Source: Christiangramia sediminis
GTDB lineage: Bacteria > Bacteroidota > Bacteroidia > Flavobacteriales > Flavobacteriaceae
Direction of reading: 5' to 3'
Length of the DNA: 64,000 bases
Assembly: GCF_020552705.1 (NCBI RefSeq)
Contig: NZ_JAJBZG010000005.1
Coordinates: 744,001 to 808,000 of the forward strand
The position numbers and the translations under genes were made by a program. Positions 1 through 9,154 of the stretch are shown here, piece by piece. The notes under the pieces are model-generated. The model searched no databases. It saw nothing but the letters and a program-made list of their open reading frames with translations, and was not told the origin of the DNA. Position 1 is the first letter of the stretch. The number at the start of each line of letters is the position of its first letter.

Positions 1-287
1 TTGGTTTTACCGCGGCATTGACCTTTGATTTTGAAGTTTTCTCTACGGCCCAGGATCGCTGGCTGGAAATCAGTTCGGTTTCAAACTTCGAGAATTTCCA
101 GGCAAACCGGTTGAAACTGAGATTCAAAAATAAAGAGAATAATAAGGAACTTGCTCATACTCTTAACGGAAGTGCACTGGCTCTTCCAAGAGTGCTTGCC
201 GGAATCCTTGAGAACTATCAAACGGAAGGCGGGATCAAAATACCTGATGTTCTGGTACCTTATTGCGGTTTCGATAAGATAGATTAA
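1..287 (+). CDS. serS: Seryl-tRNA synthetase, C-terminal part (5' end outside window)
   Basis: This is the 3' end of a class II aminoacyl-tRNA synthetase that charges tRNA-Ser with serine in the cytoplasm. The reading frame is open from the first complete codon at position 3, so the gene enters from the left and its true start is not visible. The visible 94 or so residues match the family's C-terminus: a motif 2-like stretch with EISSVSNFENFQ, then LNGSALALPRVLAGILENYQ (the motif 3 Arg), then the usual ending VLVPYCG. A TTG at position 18 is internal and is not a start. The hairpin at 305-350 looks like this gene's terminator. Confidence 0.93.
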   Translation, partial: GFTAALTFDFEVFSTAQDRWLEISSVSNFENFQANRLKLRFKNKENNKELAHTLNGSALALPRVLAGILENYQTEGGIKIPDVLVPYCGFDKID

Positions 288-304
288 TCATCCTAACATA
301 TTTA

Positions 305-350
305 AAAACAGCGCAAATGTTTATATTTACATATGCGCTGTTTTATTTTT
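305..350 (+). terminator. serS terminator, overlapping the start of the next gene
   Basis: A perfect 11-bp stem (AAAACAGCGCA with TGCGCTGTTTT) is followed by ATTTTT, giving a strong intrinsic terminator 17 bases after the serS stop. The 18-base loop holds TATATTTA (322-329), a near match to the phylum's -7 box. The next gene's ATG (333) sits at the base of the right arm, so the two signals are interleaved. Confidence 0.75.
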
Positions 351-2117
351 ATAGCTTTATGGTTTATAGCCGGTTGTGGGCTTTATGCTCAAAGTGAACA
401 ACTGGCAAAGAATTTCTTTGACCAGGGTGAATATGAGAAAGCGCTGAAGGTTTACCAAAAACTATACGAGCAAAATCCTGCCAATCCCGTTTATTTTAAT
501 GGAGTTGTTTCTTCAAATCAGCAAATGGAAAATTTTGAAGAAGCTGAAAAAATGCTGATGGATCGCCTTAACCGTACGGCAAACAATCCTTCCATACTCA
601 TAGAACTGGGACATAATTATGAACTGCAGGAAGACCAGGAAAAAGCAACCCGTTTTTATGAGGAAGCCCTCCAGGCTATAGAAGCACGACCAAATTACGC
701 TTACTCGATCGCCCGTGGTTTCGAACAATATAACCTGCTGGAATATGCCGCCAAAGCTTATGAAAGAGCTATGGCCACCGACACCGACCGCAATTATAAT
801 CTTCAGCTTGCCCGTATTTATGGAGAACAGGGTAAGATCGAAGAAATGTTCAGCAATTATCTTGATCTTATTGAAGATGATATGAAATTTTACGGGATCG
901 CGAACAGAGAGTTCAACCGTTATATTTCTGAAGATCCCCAGTCTGAAGCTAATATCATATTCAGAAAATTATTGCTGAAGAGACTTCAGGAAGATCCCCA
1001 ATTGCTTTATAATGAAATGCTAAGCTGGCTGTTTATTCAGCAAAAAGATTTCGATAAAGCATTTGCCCAGGAGCGGGCGATCTTCAAAAGAGGAGAAAAT
1101 TCATTACAGGGAATCCTTAATCTTGCAGTGATGGCCAAAGAGGCTGAGGAGTATGAAACTGCCGAGGAAGTGATTGCCTATGCTATTGAAGTATCTCCCT
1201 CGAGAACTTTTAATCTTCAGGCTAGACACTTTCTTTTAAATATTCAGTTGGAGACTGCAAAAGCTGATGCTTATGCTAAAGTTGAAGAAGACTTTAAATT
1301 GCTTTTGGAGGAATTTGGGTATAATCAGGAAACTCTGGATGTGCAGATAGATTATGCCAATTTTATGGCATTTAAGCTTGATAAAAAGGAGGAAGCGATC
1401 ACTTTATTAAAAAGATCTGCAGAAATTACTCCGGATAAATTTAACCTTGCCAAGGTGAAAATGGCCATGGCAGATATTTTAGTGGTTCAGGAAAAATTCA
1501 ACGAAGCCCTGATCTATTATTCACAGATACAAAACCTGGTAAAAAATGATGTTATTTCGCAGGATGCCAGGTTTAAAGTTGCCAAAACCAGTTATTATAA
1601 GGGAGATTTTGACTGGGCGAAAACACAGCTGGACATATTAAAAACTTCAACTTCCCAGTTAATCGCAAATGATGCGATGGAACTAAGTTTACTTATTAGC
1701 GATAACTCTCTGGAAGATTCTACCCAAACCGCATTGAAGAAATTTGCGCATGCAGATCTGCTGGCGTTTCAAAAAAAGAATCCCGAAGCCATACAGGCTT
1801 TAGATTCCATACTTATTAATCATAAGGGTGAGAAGATCGAGGACGAAGCTTTGCTTAGCCAGGCGAAACTTTATGAAGAAGAACAAGACTTTGTAAAAGC
1901 AGAACGAAATTACCTGGAGATCATTAACTCATTTAATAATGATATACTTGCCGATAATGCTCATTATTTGCTGGCAGAACTCTATGCCAATCAACTTCAG
2001 GATCCCGAGAAGGCGAAGTCGCTTTACGAGCAAATTATCTTTAACTTTGCCGACAGTATTTATTTTGTGGAAGCACGTAAGAAATATCGGTTGCTTCGCG
2101 GAGACACCTTAGAATAA
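333..2117 (+). CDS. Exported TPR-repeat protein, probable lipoprotein
   Basis: A 594-residue protein with an N-terminal signal peptide. The sequence FIAGC ending at Cys15 fits a lipobox; cleavage after YAQ by signal peptidase I is the alternative. Most of the rest is helical repeats with tetratricopeptide spacing (for example GEYEKALKVYQKLYEQNP near residues 32-49 and KFNEALIYYSQI near residue 390). Such proteins usually scaffold envelope complexes; the partner here is unknown. The next in-frame ATG would remove the signal peptide, so the start at 333 is favoured although it lies inside the serS terminator hairpin. DUF4286 and rsmA follow on the same strand. Confidence 0.85.
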   Translation: MRCFIFIALWFIAGCGLYAQSEQLAKNFFDQGEYEKALKVYQKLYEQNPANPVYFNGVVSSNQQMENFEEAEKMLMDRLNRTANNPSILIELGHNYELQEDQEKATRFYEEALQAIEARPNYAYSIARGFEQYNLLEYAAKAYERAMATDTDRNYNLQLARIYGEQGKIEEMFSNYLDLIEDDMKFYGIANREFNRYISEDPQSEANIIFRKLLLKRLQEDPQLLYNEMLSWLFIQQKDFDKAFAQERAIFKRGENSLQGILNLAVMAKEAEEYETAEEVIAYAIEVSPSRTFNLQARHFLLNIQLETAKADAYAKVEEDFKLLLEEFGYNQETLDVQIDYANFMAFKLDKKEEAITLLKRSAEITPDKFNLAKVKMAMADILVVQEKFNEALIYYSQIQNLVKNDVISQDARFKVAKTSYYKGDFDWAKTQLDILKTSTSQLIANDAMELSLLISDNSLEDSTQTALKKFAHADLLAFQKKNPEAIQALDSILINHKGEKIEDEALLSQAKLYEEEQDFVKAERNYLEIINSFNNDILADNAHYLLAELYANQLQDPEKAKSLYEQIIFNFADSIYFVEARKKYRLLRGDTLE

Positions 2118-2140
2118 CTCCAAAATTTAAATTTTTAGAA

Positions 2141-2449
2141 ATGATCATATACAACGTCACTATAAACGTTCAGGAAGATATTCATGATAAATGGTTAGCA
2201 TGGATGAAGGAAGAGCATATTACAGATATGCTGGCTACTAAAAAGTTTACGAAAGCTTTAATGACTAGAGTTCTTGTAAAGGAGGAAATGGGCGGGATCA
2301 CCTATTCGGTGCAATATACCACCGAAAGTAAAGAGATGCTGGAGAAGTATTATGCTGAAGATGCCGAAGAACTTCGCTCAAAATCGAAAGCTTTTGAAGG
2401 TAAATTCGTAGCCTTTAGAACTGAACTGGAAGTGATCACCGAGCAATAA
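2141..2449 (+). CDS. DUF4286 family protein
   Basis: A small soluble protein of 102 residues starting MIIYNVTINV and predicted to form an alpha/beta ferredoxin-like fold. It matches the DUF4286 family, which is common in Bacteroidota and usually found beside rsmA. No catalytic motif is evident and the function is unknown. It begins 23 bp after the TPR gene and probably shares its transcript. Confidence 0.8.
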   Translation: MIIYNVTINVQEDIHDKWLAWMKEEHITDMLATKKFTKALMTRVLVKEEMGGITYSVQYTTESKEMLEKYYAEDAEELRSKSKAFEGKFVAFRTELEVITEQ

Positions 2450-2470
2450 TTTTCTAAAATAAAGCATGAT

Positions 2471-2500
2471 GACAGATTGAGCCTGTCGAAATCCATTCTC
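2471..2500. repeat. Degenerate intergenic repeat remnant
   Basis: The stretch contains GACAG and CTGTC as a short inverted repeat followed by CGAAATCC. It resembles the short CTGTCGAAATC-type intergenic repeats scattered in flavobacterial genomes. There is one copy here, not flanked by target duplications. Confidence 0.3.
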
Positions 2501-2556
2501 CCAAGAAGAATAAGCAAACTTTAAGAATTTTCTTTGCCCTTATTTAATAGCAAATC

Positions 2557-3405
2557 ATGAAAAAATATAGACCTTCATTCAACAAACCCTCTTCAAATCA
2601 TCCTAATAATGATGATCAGTCTGTCAGGGCAAAGAAACATCTGGGGCAGCATTTTCTTACCGATGAGAATATCGCGGCAAAGATAGCGGATACCTTAAGT
2701 TATGAAGGTTATGATAAGGTTTTGGAAATTGGTCCCGGGATGGGAGTTCTCACCAAATATCTTTTGGAAAAGAATTCCGAAGTTCATGTGATCGAGATAG
2801 ATACAGAAAGTGTTGAATATCTGGAGAGCCATTACCTGCATTTAAGTGGAAGGATTCATGAAAAAGATTTTTTAAAGCATGATCTTGGAGAGATCTTTAA
2901 ACAGGAACAATTTGCCGTAATTGGTAATTTCCCATACAATATTTCAACTCAGATTGTATTTAAAGTACTTCAAATGCGGGATCAGATCCCTGAATTTTCA
3001 GGAATGTTTCAGAAAGAAGTTGCGAAACGTATCTGTGAAAAAGAAGGAAATAAGACCTATGGAATTCTTAGTGTGCTAACCCAGGCTTTCTTTGAAGCAG
3101 AATATCTTTTCACCGTACCGCCTTCAGTTTTTAATCCGCCTCCAAAAGTAGACAGTGGCGTATTGAGACTCAGGAGAAAAGAGAATTTTAGCCTGGATTG
3201 TGATGAAAAATTATTTTTCAGAATAGTTAAAACTTCATTTAACCAGCGTAGAAAGACGCTTCGGAATAGTTTAAAAACTCTTAATCTTCCCGATAATTTA
3301 AGGGAAGATGCTATCTTTGGCCTTCGGCCGGAACAACTCGGTTTCCAGCAGTTTATAGAACTGACCCAAAAAATTGAGCCGTATGCAGTTTCAAGTAACA
3401 GATGA
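2557..3405 (+). CDS. rsmA: 16S rRNA (adenine1518/1519-N6,N6)-dimethyltransferase
   Basis: RsmA (KsgA) dimethylates two adjacent adenosines in helix 45 of 16S rRNA during late small-subunit assembly, using S-adenosylmethionine. The 282-residue protein shows LGQHFLTD (residues 29-36), the SAM-binding GPGMG (59-63), an acidic ribose-binding residue near E80, and the catalytic NFPY (124-127; NLPY in most relatives). About 28 basic, polar residues precede the conserved core, a modest N-terminal extension. The gene overlaps the 5' end of mgtE by 23 bp, suggesting translational coupling. Confidence 0.96.
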   Translation: MKKYRPSFNKPSSNHPNNDDQSVRAKKHLGQHFLTDENIAAKIADTLSYEGYDKVLEIGPGMGVLTKYLLEKNSEVHVIEIDTESVEYLESHYLHLSGRIHEKDFLKHDLGEIFKQEQFAVIGNFPYNISTQIVFKVLQMRDQIPEFSGMFQKEVAKRICEKEGNKTYGILSVLTQAFFEAEYLFTVPPSVFNPPPKVDSGVLRLRRKENFSLDCDEKLFFRIVKTSFNQRRKTLRNSLKTLNLPDNLREDAIFGLRPEQLGFQQFIELTQKIEPYAVSSNR

Positions 3406-4732
3406 ATTAATAGATAAGCTACAGTACCTCATTGAAGAAAAAAACAATGAGGAATTATTGTTGCACCTGGAAGAAGTGCACCATGCTGATATAGCTGAAA
3501 TTCTTACAGAACTTAATCTGGAAGAAGCTACGTATCTGGTAAAACTTCTTGATAGTGAAAAGACTGCCGAAGCTCTTATGGAGCTGGAAGAAGGAGTTCG
3601 TGAGAGAATCTTGGAGAACCTTTCTGCCAAGGAGATCGCCTCTGAGCTTAATGAGATGGATACCGATGATGCGGCAGATATCATCTCTGAACTTTCCCTG
3701 GAATTACAGCAGGATGTAATTTCTGAAATCAGCGACGAACAACATGCAGATGATATTGTAGAGCTTTTGCGCTATGATGAAGATTCTGCCGGTGGTTTGA
3801 TGGCTAAAGAGCTGGTAAAGGTAAATGAAAACTGGAGCGTGACCGGCTGTATGGCTGAAATGCGCAAACAGGCTGAGAATGTGACCCGGGTTCATTCTAT
3901 CTATGTAGTGGATGATAAAAATAAGCTGAAAGGAAGGCTCTCTCTTAAAGACCTGCTTACAGCTTCCAGTAACGACAATATTAGCGATATCTATATTCCC
4001 AGCGTGGATTATGTAAATGTGCATACCGAAGGTGAAGAGGTGGCACGTATTATGCAAAAATATGACCTGGAAGCCATACCCGTGGTGGATGAGATGAACA
4101 GGCTGGTGGGGCGCATTACCATTGATGATATTGTAGATTTTATAAAGGAAGAGGCCGAAAAAGATTACCAGATGGCGGCAGGTATCTCTGAAGATGTAGA
4201 GGCTGATGCCAGTATCTGGAGATTAACCCGCGCTCGTTTACCGTGGTTGATCCTGGGACTTTTTGGAGGTCTTGGAGCCGTGTATGTGATGAAAGGTTTT
4301 GAAGAAGCGCTGGCCAATTATGTAGAGCTTTTCTTTTTTACACCGCTAATTGCTGCGATGGCCGGGAATGTAGGAGTACAATCCAGTGCGATCATCGTGC
4401 AGGGACTTGCCAATGATAATCTGCGGGGCAGCCTTTTTAACCGGCTCCTGAAAGAGATAGGTCTAACTCTTATTAATGGAGTAGTACTGGGTGTTTTGGT
4501 TATATTATTTGGTCTAATTGTGGGCCAACCTCAAATTGTAAGTTTTACCATTGCCCTGGCCTTGATCACTGTAATTATTCTAGCCGCGCTAATAGGTACT
4601 TTCGTGCCAATTATTCTGGATAAACAGGGGATCGATCCTGCCATAGCAACAGGTCCTTTTATTACTACCAGTAACGATATTTTCGGGATCTTTATTTTCT
4701 TTTATCTCGCTAAGACCATTCTCGGATTTTAG
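3383..4732 (+). CDS. mgtE: Magnesium transporter MgtE
   Basis: MgtE is a homodimeric inner-membrane Mg2+ channel whose cytoplasmic domains close the pore when Mg2+ is plentiful. The 449-residue protein has the family's full architecture: an acidic MgtE_N superhelical domain (about residues 1-130), a tandem CBS pair (about 130-250) and five hydrophobic membrane segments (about 280-449). The pore-lining region includes [15 protein letters not shown]. The ATG at 3383 ([10 protein letters not shown]) is preferred to the TTG nine bases upstream. It overlaps rsmA; this pairing is common in flavobacteria. Confidence 0.94.
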   Translation: MQFQVTDELIDKLQYLIEEKNNEELLLHLEEVHHADIAEILTELNLEEATYLVKLLDSEKTAEALMELEEGVRERILENLSAKEIASELNEMDTDDAADIISELSLELQQDVISEISDEQHADDIVELLRYDEDSAGGLMAKELVKVNENWSVTGCMAEMRKQAENVTRVHSIYVVDDKNKLKGRLSLKDLLTASSNDNISDIYIPSVDYVNVHTEGEEVARIMQKYDLEAIPVVDEMNRLVGRITIDDIVDFIKEEAEKDYQMAAGISEDVEADASIWRLTRARLPWLILGLFGGLGAVYVMKGFEEALANYVELFFFTPLIAAMAGNVGVQSSAIIVQGLANDNLRGSLFNRLLKEIGLTLINGVVLGVLVILFGLIVGQPQIVSFTIALALITVIILAALIGTFVPIILDKQGIDPAIATGPFITTSNDIFGIFIFFYLAKTILGF

Positions 4733-4852
4733 ATTGCCTACCGTATTTCTTCGGTGGTTGAGAATCATTCTTTAAATTTGTAAGTTCCGTTTTGGCTATA
4801 TGGCTGAGACTGGAATAAGCTATTTTAATACTAATTTGAAAAAGAAACGAAT

Positions 4853-5839
4853 ATGATTATTCTGCATGCAGATACAAATCATCCAACCCTGATGAAAAAA
4901 CTTGAAGAAGCAGGGCACCATAATATTGAAGGCTATGAACAGTCAAGGGCTGAAACACTCCAAAATCAGCATTTATATGATGGGATTGTAATTAGAAGCC
5001 GCTATAAAATTGATCGGGAATTTATTGATGCTGCTCCAAACCTAAAATTCATCGCACGTGTGGGTGCAGGATTGGAAAGTATAGATGTAGACTATGCCCT
5101 GGAAAGAGGAATTAAACTATTTTCTGCGCCGGAAGGAAATAGAAATGCGGTTGGAGAACACTCCCTGGGAATGCTGCTATCTCTTTTTAACCGATTAAAT
5201 AAAGCAGATAAAGAAGTTCGGGAAGGCCTCTGGCACAGAGAAGAGAATCGCGGAGTAGAACTGGACGGGAAAACAGTAGGCATCATTGGTTATGGTAATA
5301 TGGGAAAAGCCTTTGCTAAAAAACTAAGAGGTTTTGATGTGGATGTGATTTTCTACGATATCGAGGAAGGAATAGGGGATGATAATGCCCGTCAGGTTGG
5401 TTACGAAGAATTCTTCGAAAAAGCCGATGTGGTAAGCTTGCACACTCCCTGGACCAAAGAAACCCATCAAATGGTGAATAAGGAATTCATCGGGAAATTT
5501 AAGAAACCGTTCTGGTTAATAAATACCGCCAGGGGAAAAATTGTGGTCACCGCAGATCTTGTTGAAGCCCTTAAAGAAGAAAAAATCCTGGGCGCCGGGC
5601 TGGATGTACTGGAATATGAAAAAGCATCTTTCGAGAGTCTTTTCTCAAATAAAAAGAACGTTTCCATAAGTGCCGCCGATCCTATTCCGGAAGCCTTGAG
5701 AGAATTGATGTTTATGCCTCATACTTTATTAAGTCCGCATGTTGCAGGCTGGACCCAGGAATCTCACGAAGGCCTAGCTACGGTGATCGCAGATAAAATT
5801 ATCGCAGCTTTTGGAGAAGTGAAGACAGAAAAAGTATAA
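4853..5839 (+). CDS. D-isomer-specific 2-hydroxyacid dehydrogenase
   Basis: An NAD-dependent oxidoreductase of the D-2-hydroxyacid dehydrogenase family (328 residues), related to the phosphoglycerate dehydrogenase catalytic core without an ACT regulatory domain. The Rossmann motif is GYGNMG (146-151). Catalytic Arg227 (NTARGKIV), Glu256 and His296 (SPHVAGW) are all present, and the Arg-Glu spacing matches SerA. The segment between Glu256 and His296 is about 15 residues longer than in SerA and may shape the substrate pocket. Substrate unknown; 3-phosphoglycerate, glyoxylate or hydroxypyruvate are possible. The next gene starts one base after its stop. Confidence 0.88.
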   Translation: MIILHADTNHPTLMKKLEEAGHHNIEGYEQSRAETLQNQHLYDGIVIRSRYKIDREFIDAAPNLKFIARVGAGLESIDVDYALERGIKLFSAPEGNRNAVGEHSLGMLLSLFNRLNKADKEVREGLWHREENRGVELDGKTVGIIGYGNMGKAFAKKLRGFDVDVIFYDIEEGIGDDNARQVGYEEFFEKADVVSLHTPWTKETHQMVNKEFIGKFKKPFWLINTARGKIVVTADLVEALKEEKILGAGLDVLEYEKASFESLFSNKKNVSISAADPIPEALRELMFMPHTLLSPHVAGWTQESHEGLATVIADKIIAAFGEVKTEKV

Positions 5840-5840
5840 T

Positions 5841-6251
5841 ATGAAAAACAGAGTAACCGGCTTAGGAGGATTTTTTTTCAAGTCTAAAGATCCTGATAAT
5901 GTAAAGAAGTGGTATAATCAGCATTTAGGTCTTAATACAGATCAATATGGATGTACATTCTGGTGGAAAGATAAAGAAGGTAACGACTGCTCCACTCAAT
6001 GGAGTCCCATGAGCGCGGATACCGATTATTACAAACCTTCGGAAAAACAATTCATGATGAATTTCAGGGTGGAGAATCTTGAAGAATTATTGAAGGTCTT
6101 AAAAGAAGAAGGCGTTGAGGTAGTGGGAGAAATGGAAACTTACGATTATGGAAAATTTGGATGGATCATGGATCCTGAAGGGAATAAGATCGAACTTTGG
6201 GAACCTAATGATCAGGTTTTTCTCGATCAAGTTGATCCAGAGAAAGAGTAA
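5841..6251 (+). CDS. VOC (glyoxalase/bleomycin-resistance) family protein
   Basis: A 136-residue protein of the vicinal-oxygen-chelate fold. It starts GLGGFFFKSKDPDNVKKWYNQHLGL, typical of these proteins, and ends with the usual IMDPEGNKIELWEP, which supplies the last metal-ligand Glu. It could be a lyase, an isomerase or a dioxygenase-like enzyme; the sequence does not decide. It is separated from the dehydrogenase gene by a single base, so the two are almost certainly cotranscribed, and a shared substrate is plausible but unproven. Confidence 0.85.
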   Translation: MKNRVTGLGGFFFKSKDPDNVKKWYNQHLGLNTDQYGCTFWWKDKEGNDCSTQWSPMSADTDYYKPSEKQFMMNFRVENLEELLKVLKEEGVEVVGEMETYDYGKFGWIMDPEGNKIELWEPNDQVFLDQVDPEKE

Positions 6252-6278
6252 ATAGTTGAATTTTTGAAGTGGCTAAAC

Positions 6279-6301
6279 GTCATTCTGAATTTATTTCAGG
6301 A
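6279..6301. repeat. Short intergenic repeat, GTCATTCTGAA type
   Basis: The sequence CGTCATTCTGAA, five bases, then TTCAGGA contains CTGAA/TTCAG inverted arms. It resembles a dispersed intergenic repeat seen in many flavobacteria. A second GTCATTY element lies 90 bp downstream. Confidence 0.35.
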
Positions 6302-6369
6302 GCTATGGTTAATCCTAAAAATATAGTTTGAAAACTGAAACCAGTTCACCTTAACGAATTATATTGCTT

Positions 6370-6395
6370 GTCATTTCGACCAACGGGAGAAATCC
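6370..6395. repeat. Short intergenic repeat, GTCATTTCGACC type
   Basis: GTCATTTCGACC followed by GGGAGAAATCC has ATTTC/GAAAT inverted arms. This motif recurs as a dispersed intergenic repeat in flavobacteria. It lies between two converging genes. Confidence 0.4.
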
Positions 6396-6451
6396 CTTTT
6401 TACCGAAATCTCAGTACAGAACCGATAGGAATAGATAGCGAACAGAATTTA

Positions 6452-6485
6452 AAAACCTTGCAGATATAGAGCTCTGCAAGGTTTT
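6452..6485. terminator. Bidirectional terminator
   Basis: A perfect 13-bp stem (AAAACCTTGCAGA with TCTGCAAGGTTTT) encloses an 8-base loop and has T-rich tails on both strands. It lies between the rightward VOC gene and the leftward NAD(P)-binding protein gene. Confidence 0.75.
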
Positions 6486-6506
6486 AAATATTATAATTGA
6501 TTATAT

Positions 6507-7160
6507 CTATCCTAACTGGCTCAATTCTATCAAGGCAGATTTAATAGATTCTTCACCTTCAATAGCTTCAAAAGTTACATTCTTCACTAACGGATCTGCC
6601 AGTGACATTACCAGAATAAAAGCAACATCATCTCTGGAAATTTCTCCTCTTTCGTTTAACGAGCCTTTAGCCACCTTCACTTTAGCAAGCCCAAGGTCAT
6701 CGGTAAGTGCTCCTGGACGTACTATGGTATAGTTTAAACCGCTTTCAATCAAATATTCATCTGCTTCCTTCTTGGCTTCCAGGTAATGTCTTAGATCTTC
6801 ATTTTTAGAAGGATCATCAGCTCCCATGGAACTAAGCATTACGAACTTTTTTACATTAGCTGCTTTAGCAGCGTCTATTAATTTCTTGGCGCCTTCAAGA
6901 TCTACTGCGATAGTTTTTTCTTTTGATGTATCTCCTCCAGAACCGGCAGCAAAAACAACTTTATCTATACCTTTCATGGTATGGCTTACATCTCCTTCAA
7001 GATCACCCATCACGGCTTCCACTTCCATATCCTCAAACTGCTGTCTCTGTTCTTCCTTTCTAATAAGGGCAAGGGGATTAAAACTTTCTGAATTATTAAG
7101 GATCTCGATAACCCTTTTTCCTGTGTGTCCGGTAGCTCCGGCGATGAGTATATTTTCCAT
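6507..7160 (-). CDS. NAD(P)-binding atypical short-chain dehydrogenase (NmrA/YwnB-like)
   Basis: A 217-residue Rossmann protein with the N-terminal dinucleotide motif GATGHTGK (residues 8-15) and the sequence FVMLSSMGADDP where SDR enzymes place the active-site region. YxxxK is partly kept as HYLEAKKEADEYL. It belongs to the atypical SDR_a5/NAD(P)H-binding group, whose members act as reductases or redox sensors. Substrate unknown. It is alone on the minus strand after the acyltransferase gene, with 132 bp between them. Confidence 0.82.
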   Translation of the reverse strand: MENILIAGATGHTGKRVIEILNNSESFNPLALIRKEEQRQQFEDMEVEAVMGDLEGDVSHTMKGIDKVVFAAGSGGDTSKEKTIAVDLEGAKKLIDAAKAANVKKFVMLSSMGADDPSKNEDLRHYLEAKKEADEYLIESGLNYTIVRPGALTDDLGLAKVKVAKGSLNERGEISRDDVAFILVMSLADPLVKNVTFEAIEGEESIKSALIELSQLG

Positions 7161-7292
7161 AATTTATTTTCTTTTTTAGGTTAACAAGATAAGGAGTAAT
7201 ACAAAGATTGCCCAGCGAGAAAGCGGGAATAACAGTATCTTAACAGGTGATGTGTTCTCAATTTAGTTGATCCGTTCGTCACTTCTAATCTC

Positions 7293-9101
7293 TCACTTTA
7301 TACCATTGGCAGCCGCTCTTTCTTCCAGTTCCTTCTGAAATTCTTCCATAACTGGTTTTACGGTGCTTTCAGGAAGATCTGCGATTCTAATATACATAAG
7401 TCCGTCGACGGCGTCATTGAAAAGCGGATCTACATTAAAAGCAACCACTTTCGCGTTCTGCTTGATATATTTCTTGATAAGCACTGGCAGCCTTAAATTT
7501 TCAGGTTCCAGTTCATCAATGATCCTGTCAAATTTGTTGAGATCGGCTTCACTTTCGTCAAATACCAAGTCTTTATCGGCATCTTTTAATTTTACCTTGA
7601 ACTCCTTTTTAGGATGAACATATTGCGCAACATAAGGATCATAATAATTCGATTTCATGAATTCGATCATCAGCGATTTAGAGAAATTGCTGAATTTGTC
7701 ACTAATGGTTACCCCACCAATGAGGTATTTATGTTCAGGAAACCTTAAGGTACAATGCACAATTCCTTTCCAAAGTAAGAATAATGGCATTGGTTTTAGC
7801 TGATATTCTTTAATTATAAAAGCCCGTCCCATTTCAATAGACTGACTCATCATTTTATACAATTCGGGCTCAAACCGGAAAAGGTCTTGCAGATAAAATC
7901 CGTCAATTCCGTAATTGGCAAAGATCTCATTTCCCATTCCCATTCTGTATGCACCGGCAATCTTTTCGGCTTCCTTATCCCAAAGAAAAAGATGATGGTA
8001 ATGATCGTCGAACTTGTCCAGATCTGTACTGTTATTCGTCCCTTCTCCTACAGCTCTGAAAGTGATCTCCCGGAGTCTGCCAATCTCATTCAGAATATTT
8101 GGGATCACCTCTCTTTTAGCCAGGAAAACCTCGTAATTCTTACTTTGTAGAAGACGTTTATCCATTTTTCTACAATTCTCAACTTCAATATTCATGAGTT
8201 CAGAATTTGTTTCTTCAGCGATATTTTTTGGAGAACGTGGAATTTTTAAGGTCTTCGGAAGATTGGAAAGCAGCTTCTTTTTTTCAAAAACATTGGCGAG
8301 CATATAGGTCTTTCTGCGTAAAAAAGCGGTGTATGTCTCAAGATTGGAATGTTCTTTTTGATCGTCCACCGAAATAGGATGACCTATTCTTACCTTAATT
8401 TTACGGCGCCTTTGCGTTAGCATTTCGCTGGGTAGTTTGGCCGTTCTTAGAACGTCGCTCATAGAAGCCAGGCGGTAGAAGAACAGGCTGTTCTTAGCAT
8501 GAAAATAAATGGGAACTACCGGAACTTTAGATTTCTGAATAAGCTTCATGGCTGAAGGTTCCCAGGCTTTGTCTACAATATGCCTGTTATCCCTGTCCGT
8601 CGAAACTTCCCCGGCAGGAAAAATTCCCAGTGCATGACCATCTTTTAAATGAGCCATGGCATTTTTCATTCCACTAAGACTGGATTTTGCCTCTTTATGA
8701 TCTTCAAAAGGATTTACGGGTAATATATAAGGTTTTAAGGGATCTAATCTATGGAGCAGAAAATTGGCGATCACTTTATAATCTGGTCTGCTTTTCAAAA
8801 CCAGTTTCATCAGGATCATCCCGTCAATCCCACCGAGAGGATGGTTAGAAATAGTAATAAAAGGACCTTCTTTAGGAATTCTCTTCAGATCTTTCTCCGG
8901 TATTTCAAAATCGATTTCAAATTCATTTAATATCGAATCAATGAATTCAGTGCCTTTTAGATCCTTTCTCTTATCATATTCCTTATTGATCCTGGAAAGC
9001 TTCGTGGTCTTTAAAACCAGCCAGCCTATTCCAGTTCCAAGGAATCCGAGCTTGCGTAGGTTCATGACATTTGCAACTTCTTTGGCACTTACTATTCCCA
9101 T
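7293..9101 (-). CDS. Fused lysophospholipid-type acyltransferase and GNAT N-acyltransferase (OlsF-like)
   Basis: A 602-residue two-domain protein. Residues about 60-290 are a PlsC-type acyltransferase with NHPLGGID (His87, Asp93) and FPAGEVS (161-167). Residues about 320-550 are a GNAT-fold domain of the OlsB/hemolysin type (EITFRAVGEGTNNS, then AYRMGMG and DLFRFEPE). In Serratia and Flavobacterium, fused proteins of this type (OlsF) make ornithine lipids by two successive acylations; glycine lipids in Bacteroides use separate homologues. An aminolipid synthase of the membrane is therefore the likely role; the amino acid cannot be read from sequence. The His-Asp spacing is one residue longer than the classical HX4D, as is usual in this clade. 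Confidence 0.82.
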   Translation of the reverse strand: MGIVSAKEVANVMNLRKLGFLGTGIGWLVLKTTKLSRINKEYDKRKDLKGTEFIDSILNEFEIDFEIPEKDLKRIPKEGPFITISNHPLGGIDGMILMKLVLKSRPDYKVIANFLLHRLDPLKPYILPVNPFEDHKEAKSSLSGMKNAMAHLKDGHALGIFPAGEVSTDRDNRHIVDKAWEPSAMKLIQKSKVPVVPIYFHAKNSLFFYRLASMSDVLRTAKLPSEMLTQRRRKIKVRIGHPISVDDQKEHSNLETYTAFLRRKTYMLANVFEKKKLLSNLPKTLKIPRSPKNIAEETNSELMNIEVENCRKMDKRLLQSKNYEVFLAKREVIPNILNEIGRLREITFRAVGEGTNNSTDLDKFDDHYHHLFLWDKEAEKIAGAYRMGMGNEIFANYGIDGFYLQDLFRFEPELYKMMSQSIEMGRAFIIKEYQLKPMPLFLLWKGIVHCTLRFPEHKYLIGGVTISDKFSNFSKSLMIEFMKSNYYDPYVAQYVHPKKEFKVKLKDADKDLVFDESEADLNKFDRIIDELEPENLRLPVLIKKYIKQNAKVVAFNVDPLFNDAVDGLMYIRIADLPESTVKPVMEEFQKELEERAAANGIK

Positions 9102-9154
9102 GAGATTGGTTTGAATAATTAAATAATTTGAAAAAATTTACCTAAAATCTCCAC

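Noticed and set aside
18-287. Short independent gene starting at TTG 18
   Set aside because: The frame is open to the left edge and the protein is the C-terminus of seryl-tRNA synthetase.
3391-4057. Minus-strand frames opposite mgtE
   Set aside because: They are serine-rich or cysteine-rich shadows of a clearly coding plus strand.
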